64,000 nt of DNA from positions 59,242,250 to 59,306,249 of the forward strand of contig CM049318.1 of assembly GCA_026874595.1 (NCBI GenBank), read 5' to 3'. Position 1 is the stretch's first letter; every line of letters starts with the position of its first letter. Position numbers and translations under genes: made by a program. Shown here one piece after another: positions 1 to 12,400 of the stretch. The stretch comes from Sipunculus nudus. Its lineage: Eukaryota > Annelida > Sipuncula > Golfingiida > Sipunculidae. Under the pieces are notes generated by a model that was not told the DNA's origin, did no database searches, and saw only the letters and a program-made list of their open reading frames with translations.

Positions 1-539
1 GAAATCCATATGGCTATCAACACTGGAGATATCATAAGAGGTGTGTGATTTTCACCATATATGGCAATATTCAAGGTCAAGGCCACTATCATAGGAAAGG
101 TCATGACCCCAATTTAAATAAACATCATCCCATAACCCATACCTATGTATATGCATAATATAAAAGAAATCTGTCCATTAGTTTTTGACTTAAAATGCTC
201 ACAGTACTGTAAGGTGGCAATTTTGGGGGTATTAAACGGCATGAAAACAAGTAAAGAATAATAGGTGGCGCCACCAGTTTCTGGAACATGACAACCCTAT
301 CCATGATCTTCCATCAACTTGATTTTGGGATAAATCCATGCAAGATTTCTTGAGATATTAAAGAATTTGTGTGATTTTCCCCAAAATTGGACCTATTCAA
401 GGTCAAGGACACTCTCCTAGTAAAGGTCATGACCTCATTTTAAATAGGCGTCGTCCTCTTACCCATATCTATACATATACCAAGTTTGGTAAAGTTCCGT
501 GAAATATTTTTTGGGTTATCGCGCCAACAAGATTTATAT

Positions 540-576
<37 letters not shown>

Positions 577-618
577 GACCGGTATGAAAACATAGTATCC
601 CCCGACTTTGTCTGGGGA
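1..618 (-). mobile_element. Helentron-like non-autonomous element, copy A (cut by window start)
   Basis: Nearly identical to the right ends of copies B and C, with only a few substitutions, so it is recent. It ends in the terminal palindrome (596-620: arms TATCCCC/GGGGATA and GAC/GTC around TTT) and contains a CGG tract of 12 units (541-576), twice the length in the other two copies. The satellite part lies outside the window. No transposase or Rep/helicase is encoded. Confidence 0.75.
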
Positions 619-3600
619 TACAATTATTAGAACTTTGTATCCCTATGTGTGTGGATTCAATGCGCTCTGTTGTTGCTTGTTTCCAACATTTACTCACCAT
701 TAGGCTAGGCTATTCCGTTAGCTAACTATATAAGTACTAGTTGTGTACCTTTAATTTATGTAATACACCATGTACAACATGGCTTTATGTGTTATACATT
801 ATAATTTGTTACATATTACCTTGCACGGTGAGATTTGTACTTTGTATGTTCATTCTTAAGTTCTGACATTTGGATTAACAATAGGAAGACTTTCTTTTAA
901 CCAACACCTACAGTTGTTTTTGTCAAAATCACTTTTTACTCATTCAACTTTGTATACTATTCACAGTTTGTTATTTTGCAATTCATTTTGTTTCTTTTGT
1001 CATAATCAACAACATATAATCATCTTTCATGTGTTTGTGTTCATGATGTGTTGCCATTAAAAGGGTGTTACCACTGGAACTAGAAGTAGGAAATTGGCAA
1101 TGCTGTGGTTAAGAGATGGGCTCTTATATTTATATATATATATATGCTAAGATATAAAAACATGTTTTACTTTGAAATTATTTTATTAATCGCATGCATA
1201 TACAGGAATAGATGTAAAAACATTTTCTGTCTTTATGTATTGAAAAACAAAGGAACTGTATTAATGTATAACAAGGACTTGCATATATTAACAGATTTTT
1301 AGAAAAAAAAAACTTATAATTACAGGGACTTTGTTGGGTCCCTACACCATTCACTGTGTTTTGAAAACTGTTCTCCAGATCATGACTGGAGTAATTATAA
1401 GAGGCATAGCAAAATCATAGATCTTTCCTAAAAGGTGTCAGTAAAGGATAATTTGTACAGATCAAACTTCACATTTTCAGTATAACCCCATGGTTCAGTG
1501 TAAGATTTAAATACATCAAATGTGGGTTTCCTTAAAAAAGCTTCATTATTATGCCATCTGGTAGCACTGACTCATTGTTCATGAAGTCACCTATTCTTTT
1601 TATGCAATCTTCTAACTTTTACTATTCTGTTTACAATAAAACTTTCATGCTGAATGGGCAATAAACACTTAGGGTAAAACAATGCATCAAATTATTGATG
1701 CATTGAGTTGCACCACTCTATTAAATTTTAATCAATTTTAAACCTCCGAAAAAATTCCATTTGATTATTATTTTTATGCATGCACCAACCCAAAATCCTC
1801 TGTGAGCTGTCAATTTTAACAGATCACATTGTGATGTTTAGACTATTTATCAAATTGTGTATCATGCTCTGTGCTCAAGTTAACTTAAGTTGAAGTGTTC
1901 CTCAATCAGCGGCAGGATTGCGATCCTGGGGAATCCTGCAAAATCATTTATCCCTATGACTGTATTTATACTGAACAAAATCCTTGTCCTCTGAGCTGTT
2001 CAGAAAGACAACCTGCTACTGTATTACCTAAGATGTACCACAACATATTTAGGTTTTTTTAAAAGACCATACCCTTCAAAGTACACTAATTGCCTGTGAT
2101 TGATACAGTATGATTTGTAGAGAAAGAAACAAGTGATTTCCTACAATTTTCAAGCAGAAAATAAGGTATCACATCATACAAGGCTTCCTTAAAAAGGTAA
2201 GGGTTGCACATGAGAAGGGCATAACTGTATTTTTTTTTTTTTTCATAAAATTTATAAATTGCACTCATAAATAATATGTATAGTATATCCCTTAGATACA
2301 TGAGGTCAGTCTTAGCATTGGTATGTTCCTGACTGATATTAAATCTGTTTAATGCAGCACTAAAAACTGCCAACTAAGCTCAAATCTATGGAGAGCTTTC
2401 AATGGTAAAAGGAGACGGGAAGGTACAACTACAGATACATTATAACACAGAGGAACAGAACTCCGTTTGACATGTGCTCAGAGTAACACCAGCATGAAAG
2501 GTGGACTGATGGTTTTATGGTTGTCTTGGGAAATCAGAGTCGTGAGATACGTAAAATGTGTGGCAACAACAAGACACATTTAGTATATACTGTCTGGTGG
2601 CTGCCATTTTAGAGTATATAATTATTAACTCTTGTGAGTCACAGTGTGGGGGGAACACTTGTGAACACTGAAGAGTGACTAACTTATCTAAAGTTAAGTG
2701 TTCTCTTGGAGATTTTTACCACATCCATCCTAAACAAGAAACATATCAGGCTTGTAATGAAAGCAATGTCAAGAGAATGTAAGATTAGATTTAATCCTAA
2801 TCATTTACATAATTTTTACATTTTTTTCCCAAAAACTATACCACTAAAAATATCTTAATTTTTTTGTGTAGATCCAAACTGCAATGATGTTGTATCCAAG
2901 GTCACAAGCATCAAGCTTAATTTAGCAGCTTTTATTTTATTTGTATTTTATTAAATTGAGCAATGTTTTATGGTTGGGAGTTTGATTGTTGTACTTAATT
3001 ACCATGTCTATCACCATAGGTCAATGGTGGGGGGGGGGGGGGGTGGGGGTTGGGGGTTACTTTAAATAGGCCTGGAAAATTTATAAGGGTTCTTACAATT
3101 CATTCAAATTATTGTCGATAACTTTCATGCTTTCGATTTGATTCACAATATTTGAAATAATCATAATATTATTCATATATGGACCAAGTTATAATTAAAT
3201 CAATGGATTTAAACCTTCAGATCTGCTGCTGCACTGTTACTTAATAAAGGACAAAGTATGACCATCATTGTTATACAACAACGCTTGGAAAGTTATGAAA
3301 ATAATTGTAAATGGTGTGATATTAATCTACTATTGGCACCAAATATGGTTACTGATTAATGACTGGCTTCAATTAAATGTGTTTATTCTTTAATCCCTTG
3401 TCTTCCATTACCGCCTTTTAACAACCTCAGATTGTCACTGCTCTGGATTTCAACAGTGCCCTAAAATGCCCTCTAGAGGTCATTTTACATACCCTTAATT
3501 GGCATGAGTTTAGGGGTTGAAATATATATTGTCATCCATCATATCTGTAGTTAAAATAAAAGTTTTATATTTTTACCTGTATTTACATGAGAACCGAGGG

Positions 3601-3827
3601 ATATCAGATGTCTTGTCCTAATTTTAAAAGTTAAATGTCAATGTAAAGGGTCATTAAAGAAAAGAGTAATGTATCCAATATGTCAGTGATCATAGAAATG
3701 CAAGAGTAATAATTTTTAAATTTTTGTTGTTGTTGGAGGTAATCTATCTTTATAATGCTACCTTAGCTAGGTATGCAGATCTGCAGAATTCCATTCAAGT
3801 TTCATGCTTCCTCTTACTTTATATCCC
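619..3827. other. AT-rich non-coding stretch
   Basis: Apart from the G15 tract and short TA runs I see no gene, element end or RNA here. Confidence 0.5.
3029..3043. repeat. G15 tract
   Basis: Run of G followed by TGGGGGTTGGGGG, a quadruplex-compatible pattern. Confidence 0.9.
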
Positions 3828-4112
3828 AGTGTAATCCTGGCCCAGTGGCCACTGCACGTGAGGGGCCTTAGTGTGTTAATATTGCCACTGCTTTGGCACG
3901 CAGGAACCCCTGAAAGGTGCACTCATTTGTGAGTGAAACACAGCTGTGGGGCACGGCCTCCAAATTAAGCCAGCAGAGAGTTCTCCCTGGTCGGGGGCCA
4001 ACTGTGAAAAATCTCACCACTCGGCTGAGACTCAAACTCATGATCTCCCAGCTTTGAGTCCTTGATCACACCAGAGGAGAAGAGAAATCGGCTGAGCTGA
4101 CAATCATAATCT
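3828..4112 (-). mobile_element. tRNA-derived SINE (minus strand)
   Basis: Read on the minus strand, a tRNA-like head with an A-box-like TCAGCTCAGCCGA (near 4089-4101) and a B-box-like GAGTTTGAGTCTC (4039-4027) is followed by about 190 bases of body. The segment is much richer in GC than its flanks. The head is too altered to be a working tRNA gene. Confidence 0.55.
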
Positions 4113-4931
4113 CTGGTGGTCATATCCTGTAATCTGTGCTGCATCCAGAGCCTGGCAGAGCTCTGACACAGAGACTATGGCTGCAATAAGGGGAGTAGTT
4201 CTATTGACGAGGTATGTCCAATCAGTCTGTGTTGTAATCTACAGTAAGACTGAGGCAACTGTGATGGGAGTTGATGTGATAATATCAAGACATAATTAGT
4301 CAGGAATTCAATGAATTCAACATTTTGACTTATGGTCAAGCATCTGAGTGGTCTAACATTCATCTTACTGAACATTAGCAGATTTGTGAATTTTAAAGAA
4401 TCGCTAATGGCAATAACCTGTCAACAGATGGCATACTGACTGGACTTCAAAATTATAACCAGTTGATAACAGTAGTGTTCAAATAAAAAAAAGATCCACT
4501 TAGTCAAGTTCTAGGGTCTGCAGCAAAAACATTGTACTGGATTTATAAGCCCAGTAGCAGAACAAAATACCAGAGTTACAAAGTTACAATTGTGATGTCA
4601 TAATGGTAACCATTGTGACACACAGAAACCAGAGGTACAGTTGTGATGTCATAATGTTTACCATTGTGACACACAGTAGCCCCTGGGCTTAAGTTATCAG
4701 CATGACTTAAGTCACCTTAACAGACCCCAGCACTTTAACAAAGCTTATTTCTGCTGATGCTGCTGTGACTTATTATTATATATAGAGAGACTTTCTCAAC
4801 ATGTTGTCTTTATATACAAAAAAAAATTCATTTACAAAATCAGGAAACTAATTCAAGACACTTCAATGGTCAGACTTATCTCTTCAAATGCCACTTCTTT
4901 TCAATACTGATCAAAGGAAATTACAAAAGAC

Positions 4932-5580
4932 CAGGGCCCAGTTTCACTAAGAATGCGTATGGCTTAAGTCAAATTTTACCGAAACGCCTCCCAAGTCGGC
5001 TAACGTAAGCCCGCGAGATAAGTCAGTTTCACTAAACGCGGTCTGAACCTTGGAAATCCCCTTTTCAACGCCACCTATTGATGAAATAATAAATTAAGAA
5101 AACGTCCGATATGGGGACGCAAACACTTCGCGGAAGATAGTGACATGGAATTTTAATTAACCCTGTGTTATTCCTGGGAACTTTTTAAATGAATAATTTA
5201 AAAAACGGTCTGGACATCGTGGTATTGCTGTACTTGACTGTACAAAATGAACAACAACCCCCATGATCTATTCTTTGGTTTACGGACACCTTTCAGGAAA
5301 ACGGCTTGTGGCGTGACGTCATTGTCGCCTGTGACGTACTTTACCACGCTCAACAGATGGCCGTATGGTCACCTGCAACGAATGCCAGTGATATAATGTG
5401 CTATACACCCATAAAATACAGAGTTAAGCCTCCTCGGTGCAGGCTTAGCATTTCAGCCCGCCAGGTGACTTAAGTCACTTACGTTATTTTTAATGAATCT
5501 GACTTAAGGCGCTACAAAAGTTACTTAAGTCAAAAACGCAGAATAACAGGCTTAAGTTAGTTTAAAGAAACGGGGCCCTG
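4932..5580. mobile_element. 649-bp MITE with inverted ends CAGGGCCC
   Basis: The ends CAGGGCCCAGTTTCACTAA and, inverted, CAGGGCCCCGTTTCTTTAA match over about 19 bases with three mismatches. The inside repeats CTTAAGT motifs near both ends and carries two GTGACGT segments. There is no coding frame. No target duplication is clear, so the superfamily is not assigned. Confidence 0.65.
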
Positions 5581-8500
5581 AGCAAATATTGGTAGATATA
5601 GGTCAACTTTGGTCCACTAAGACTGTTAATCATAGCAGTTAAACTGTTAAGTGTTTTCTCAAAAACTATAAACCACTGTTGCCTTTAAATAAATTTCAGA
5701 TCAAAATCAAAGAGCCTTTTGCAAAAAAATTCATCTGGAACTGAAGCATAATTCAACAGTTTGGCCTCTGTGCTCTGAAGTCTCCTGACTGTCACATTAC
5801 AATGGCTTATTCACCATATCTGGTTTTACTAAAACTTGCTTGGGCTTTGGATTATTCATGAATTGATAACAGGTAAAGAAATGAAAGAGCCTGCACAAAA
5901 TTTCTTATAATCTGAGCAATAGCACTCAGTACTGTTCATACTGGCTCCCGTGTTAGCTGCTAAATTGGTCTTTTGTGTGTACTAGGGATTTATTCATATG
6001 AGCCCATTAATTTGTTCGAAACCAACTAAAAACATTTTCAAATTGAGTATGGAATCCTAATACACTTAACCATTACCAGAAACTTGTATTTTCAAAATTT
6101 CTCTGACAAGAGCCAAGGTACATAAAGCACACCAGTGAACATTTTGCATATTTCATATGACAATAGTGAGAAAGCATAAATTATCCTGTTTCATTCAGGA
6201 AACTCCTGCAAAACATCTGGAGGATTTATATAAATTCAAACTGGAAAAAATAATACAATGTGATGAGACCCATTTGAAAAGGGAAAAGGCAAAAGATTAA
6301 AATGAAACATAATGACCAACTGGATAATTTGCTGGAAGCACAAAAGGTGCTAAAAGGTTACAATATATATATATATAGAAAAGTTTGGAAATTTGGGTTC
6401 AGTAAAGTTTGCATGGTGACTGGAATATATGTGGAAATGATACCACCTAACTTGTTTTGCTGCATACCTAGCTCAACATCCACATAAATGTGAACAAATA
6501 ATATTAAAATATTAAAAAAGACTGACAAACATTACACCTCAGGAATAGGTCAAAAGTGAGCTAAAACACGACCTTCCACTTGATTATCGGGTCAGACCTA
6601 ACAGGCTCTCAGTAAAGCCCTGAATTACAGAGATAAATAACCATCAGGCTGTTAGACAGTTCAATAGTAACATGACAACTGACTGATCAAATGTTTTACT
6701 CATCTGACCTTAGAGAGTGTGCTTAGAAGGGAGAACGTATCATACTGAAAATCTCACTGAAAATCTGTATGTGGAAACAAACATTTTCAAGATCTGGGTG
6801 ATGCCTCACTGGATACAGGTATGATGTCACTTGCAATAAACCTGACAAACTATTAAATATGTTTGTGTACTGTCAAACACCATCCATCAAATGCAAGAAA
6901 GATTCTGTTATCACTCAGTATACTGGTAAATCACCAAACCTGTTGGTTGAATTTCTGACTGCATGCAAGCATGTCTCCCGCTGGATATGTGATTCACAGC
7001 AAGTCTTGTGAGGCACAGGAAATGATGGTGGTATCCACAGAGATGGGATTTATACTCCGGTTTGTACATTCACTTGTATTCTCTTGTTTTTGATTCCTCA
7101 CTGTTGGCCTTATGTGAAGATTACTGGCTATGGGCAGCAGTATTTATGCAATAGGAAGGATGGCCATTGCAGTGATACTTTCTATATGACTGGCATCATC
7201 TCTCAAAGTAGGCCCATGAGTAGGCAGACATTCCCTGAGCAATATCACTTGGTCCAGACAAAAAATACAGATCTTTCACCAAGCATGACTGTATGCTAAA
7301 ACTGACCCTAGAGATAACCAGGTAAGAGGCAGTGACAAAGATTTTTTAAACTCCTGGTTAAGATAAGGAAACAAAGTAGATTTGTATTTTATTGGATACT
7401 GTGTGTACATGGACACAGAATGTACATTAACATGTATAAGGTGAAAGTATACATGTTCAAATTAGATGCACTGCTGCTGAAGGCATTCTCCTTTAAACTA
7501 ACAGTCAGGGTTTCAAATCAAGTGTTTGAATTCAATGTGTGTACATGATAGAGCATGATCAATGGATACTGCAGAGTTAAAACAGTCATATCAATATGCT
7601 TTATTCATATCAGCATCTGTATCTGTGTGGACACTCCACGCATGTAACCAAAATCACCATTTTTTTCCCGTATCTTCATTAATGCATGCTTGACAATTTA
7701 ACAACAGAAGCCAAAATTCCAGAGACTTAAATCATTGATTCTAACGCTTGAGTCTAAGACAGATCTGTCAAAACCTCAAGAAAGTCATAAATTTATAAAC
7801 ACTGGTTGTATTGCTCATGACAAATATAGGGCAGACCACACCTGCAAGGGAAGTCATAGATCAGGACCTTTCTGGATCCTCCGAGTGAGCGAGCTAAAAT
7901 TTATGTTGACTTAATGTTAGGATAACTTGGGAGGCTTCCTCAATCTGTCTCAGTCAATAAACAGTCCTGATTGAGGCTAAGACTGTCCTTGTGAGACAAG
8001 TTTAAGCCATCCACCACCAGCCTGTTGATTGGGCTGCGTGCAGGTGACATTTCTGTGAGTACGTCTCTACCACAGCACAGTCCAGTGCTGCTAAAATAAA
8101 AGCAGCACCGAGTAGTTCATTTGACCAGCTTTTGGTCAGTATTAGTTGTAAGATCATGTTTGATGATTGAGATAAAACAAATGACTCATGATTTACTTTT
8201 AATTGTTAATGTTTTATACAGTTAAAGGGACATAATCAGGCGCAATATTATGCTAATTATTTCACACTATCAGTTCAGTTTTGCTTTATCCAAAAGTTTC
8301 CCAGCAAAACAATCCCAGTACACAGTCTTAGCACCTCATATACAGAGCTCTGTTTAACATCTTGTTATGGCTCTGCATGTTAGTAAACAAAGTCCACACA
8401 CGTCTGTTTACCATAACAAGGCCTTGTAACTGGATGTCTGATTGTGAGCCGTAACACACAGTGTTTCAGCCATCAAGAACATGTTTTACATTTTTGGGGC

Positions 8501-9069
8501 CAATTCAGTCCATTTCAAGGCAATATTTTGGCAGGTACAGTTTTATTTTTAAGGGAAGGAGCTATTTTTTGTGTTAATTCAATATGCTTTATAGTTGATT
8601 GGGCCCCTTTAATACTGTTTGCTACTCTGTGTCCCATTTTTATTATTTCTCTGACTTGATTATAATATTGCTTCTGGTTTATATGATTTCTTTGCATGTA
8701 CATGTATACATGATCATGAGTGATCCATTATCGAAGATCGCAACAAATTTTATCAATTATGAAAGAAAATAATCATCATAGATATAATAAATTAGTTGGC
8801 AAACCACAACAAACTGTATTATTCTTGTATGTACCCTGTTTTGAGACTGTATGAGGTGTTGCTTTCTCTACAAAAACAATACACCAAAAGGGACAAAAAT
8901 CCAACTGATAAAAGTTGTTCTCCCAGACAAAGACAATTTATAACTTATAACCTATTAATCCTAACCTAAATTATAAACTTAATATTCACTGATTAGGCTT
9001 ATACTGATCAAAATCCAAACTTGGTATTTCCATACATGAAGGAAAACCTGTAAATTTAAACCTTTTAAG
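5581..9069. other. AT-rich non-coding stretch
   Basis: No gene seen. It includes the interspersed repeat at 6930-7100 and a somewhat GC-richer segment at 7860-8130 of unknown role. Confidence 0.45.
6930..7100 (+). repeat. Interspersed repeat related to 45015-45190
   Basis: Shares an ordered series of blocks with the region in VPS41 intron 1: GTTGAATTTCTGACTGCATG versus GTTGAATATCTGACGGCATG, GCAAGCATG, ATATGTGAT and CAGAGATGG. Family unknown; no inverted ends seen. Confidence 0.45.
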
Positions 9070-10174
9070 AGGCCCATGAATTAGGCCACTGTGACCTAAT
9101 TTTGTAAACATACTATAATCTGAATGTACTTCATAGTTTTGACAGATTTAAAACAGACATTGTACTGACATTATATCATCAGATTTGGCTCATCTAGGTT
9201 TCCCCTTGTACTTCTTTTATATGAACACAAAATCCACTTGAGAACTAGGGACCTATAGGTCTTGACACTAAGCTGAATTTGCCTCTCTGGACATGCTTAT
9301 GAGCTTTTCCAAAATAGGGTCTGTGATCAGACTGAAGTCAACCTGTATACCCAAACTGGAGTTATCATCCACAAACAAATTTGTGAATGGATGGGCCCTG
9401 TGACCTTGATCTTTGATCCAGTGACCCTAAAATCAAAAGGAAACTTCCCCTATTGGCAGTTGCACCATATGTGGGAGATGGAAGGTTTGCAATGAAAAGT
9501 TTGGCTTAAAATGTCAATCCAAACTGGAGTTATCATCAGGAAACAAATTTGACATAAACACACAAGGTTTCAGGACACAGATGAAACCAGTTGTGAATCT
9601 GAGAGTATCAATGTACTTTGGCAGTCTCATAATAAAGGAAAAAATGCATCAAAAATAGAAATATTACAGGTGGCGCCACAAGTCTTTAGGAACTGGAGGA
9701 ACCAATTATTATCAATAAACACAGGGGGTTTCAGGACACGGGATGAAACCCCAGCTGAGAAACTAGCATTACTGCTGTCATTTGATGGTCTCAAAAACAC
9801 AAAAAAAAATTTTTTTAATTAGAAAAAATACAGGTGGGAACTGACAAAACTAGTCATGGTCAATATTCAAGGCAAGATTCATGGCATATCCATGAATTAA
9901 TTATCAAGATATTGGAGGTTTTGTATCAAATTTTTTATTATTCTTGGGGGTACATATGAGCCCCATAGCTGGGAGAATATAGGTTGCAGTGAGTGACCTA
10001 ATTTAAGGTTTCCAAGGAGAATTTTTATTAACCTACCATGATATTCAGTTACAAGTTTCTAAGATTAGTGGTTACAATTTGTGCCCTGCTAACAGATGCC
10101 CTGATGGCAAGATGAACAACGGACAAAGCACCATTCCTATAGCTCAGTTGACTTGCAGTCAGCTGAGCTAAAAA
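9070..10174 (-). repeat. Palindrome-ended interspersed repeat with degenerate satellite part
   Basis: The right end is a 13-bp imperfect stem with a 3-base loop (10141-10169, AGCTCAGTTGACT/AGTCAGCTGAGCT) followed by an A run. The middle contains diverged relatives of the satellite (GTGACCTTGATCTTTGATCC near 9400) and CAGGTGGCGCCAC blocks; 9360-10170 resembles 35690-36733. The left limit is uncertain. No gene. Confidence 0.5.
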
Positions 10175-11024
10175 CAGTGCAGATTATTTACTACTTGATA
10201 AAATTCTCCCTGAGACCAAATGGATATAATTTCCATTTTCAAAAGAATAAAAGAAGGTATGTCTCCACAATATAAAATACAAGTTGACAAGCACAACACT
10301 TAAAAAGACAAGTGAGATGAATTTAAGTAAAATTAAAGAAATATATGCCAAAAGAGGCAACAATAACAGAAGAACTATGTCAAATCTGTTTACAGCAATA
10401 GTAACAAAAGCTTGCCTTAATTAGTAACTTTTTCTCACAAGCTGCCCAGCACTCTTTTATTACTCTATTTTGGACCAGTCTGCCGATGCCTGAATTACAA
10501 CAAGCTGGATTCCTCACGGGTGTGATTAATCAACAATGGCTATGGAAGATGCAGCCATAATACGAGGAACGAGTTCCTGTTTAACATTCATGGAATTCTT
10601 CCAATCCTGACATAATGCATAAAAATCTGTGATTTTTACTACATCACTGTCACCACTGTGAAACTGCCACCCCTAATAAATATTTATAGCCACGCTTGTT
10701 TTTCGGCTTCTGAAGCTTCGGCTTCAATTACACACTACATATTCTGTTGTGGGTGACTTCATATTACTGGAATAGTGCCTATCTTAATGTTTTGAAAAAA
10801 GTATACATACTTAAAAAAAACATGTACAAATTACCTTAGAAAAATCACAAACTAACATGGTTTGAAATTGAAACTTTAATAAGAATGCAGGTCCATGTAT
10901 CTTTAGGAGCAGGTCTCATCTTTTTAAAAGAAAATATAAATACATAAAAATATAAGCACACATTCAGGTGTGTATATAATACATATTGTATAAATACTAG
11001 TAATACTTATCATTACTATCTTCA

Positions 11025-11068
11025 CCTCTTTCTCTCTCTTTCTCTCTCTCTTTCTCTCTATATATATA
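11025..11068. repeat. TC-rich microsatellite followed by (TA)n
   Basis: CTCTTTCTCTCTCTTTC-type repetition running into TATATATATA. Confidence 0.85.
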
Positions 11069-12189
11069 CTTTATATAGCAATATCTTAAACAGGTGACAT
11101 AGTGAGTACACCAAAGGTAAAGGAACCAATCCCCTGTTTACTAAAGAGAGATCTTTAAATGTTTACAAAGAATTCTGAATAATATATCATGAAATTTTAC
11201 AAAGTAACATGACTAAAATATGTTGTTTAATAGTTACAGAGTTATATATTAATTAAGGATATTTTAATACAAATGATATGTAGTAAAGCTAGATCAGTTC
11301 ATACTTGTTGCCAACATGTGAAGGCAACATATATTTCTAGGTCATCTGGCCATTGTTTGAAATAAAAGCACTTAATGTTTATGAATTAAGTAGACTAAGA
11401 GACTTTCAACCTTAATTGTGATAATACAAATTCCAAGATCAAGTAGCTTTAATGTTGGCTACTATACTTCATTGTGTTATGAATAATTTCTGTTAAGGAA
11501 GTGATGATAAAACTGTATTTAGTAGGAATTCGGGCCTGCACTATTAATCAATTTTATCAACTTTTTACTGATTGATGCAGATGAACTTCTATGATTACTA
11601 CTTGCTCCTACAAGAATTGATACAATAAAATAGGAAATACCTTCCTGAACTGGTATTGCAAACAGGATGTCTTTTTTGTTTATTTGTATTGGTTCAGCCA
11701 AAAAATGCAAATGAAAATATTAAAGAATCTATTTAGGTATCTTTGAACAAATTAAATGCAACTGAAAATCTAGCCATTTTGTTGGCATCATCGACATTAA
11801 TGATGTTATAAAAATATAAACTTCAAGACTACTGCTGAAAACAAAATTTAGCATACAAAATAACTCCATAATATCTCATGGAATTCACTGATAATATCTG
11901 AAAATAACTTGTACATAGACAATCAAAAATATTTTATTAAAAATCTGAATCTGACAAAATAAAAGTATTTATATAAGCCATACGTGCAGAAGTAGATATA
12001 CACATTACCCATTTCTATTTTTGTTATAATGTTTTTATATATTATTTTTGTTTTATAAATGAAAGCACCTTAAAACTTTGCAGTTTCAATTTTAACAGGT
12101 AAGGTCACAGATTTTTTCCTTTTTTCTTTTTATTTAAGGGAGGGGGCATTAATTTCACTATTTGACTACTATCTTACACTAACTTTAAT

Positions 12190-12400
12190 CCTATTACCTG
12201 ATCTCTTGCCAGGCATCCTTGTGGGGTTTGCCAGTCTGGTGCCTCCGTGTCAGGTGCAGGGGGCCAACAATGTTTACAATACGCCCTGTATTACCTCAGG
12301 TGTAAACCTTGGCACACTGGAGTCAGTTTAACCACACCTAAATGTCACAGGCTCCTCCCAGAGAGACTTACCATGCTAATCACACTGGCAGTCATTCTTC
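12190..12400. other. Unique island with FOX and E-box motifs, candidate enhancer
   Basis: GC-richer segment in AT-rich DNA with TGTTTAC (forkhead core, near 12270), several CAGGTG E-boxes and CACACCT. A 29-codon minus-strand frame with a following donor exists, but its phase does not fit the candidate exon at 19341-19504, so a regulatory reading is preferred. Confidence 0.3.

Noticed and set aside
440-700. Polyalanine open frame on the minus strand
   Set aside because: Polyalanine comes from the CGG tract of the mobile element; the same frame reappears in copy C.
4020-4110. Functional tRNA gene
   Set aside because: The A and B boxes are degenerate and the cloverleaf cannot be completed; it is a SINE head.
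12190-12270. Minus-strand exon with peptide VNIVGPLHLTRRHQTGK
   Set aside because: The acceptor is weak and the phase does not join the exon at 19341-19504; without transcript evidence I kept it only as a regulatory island.
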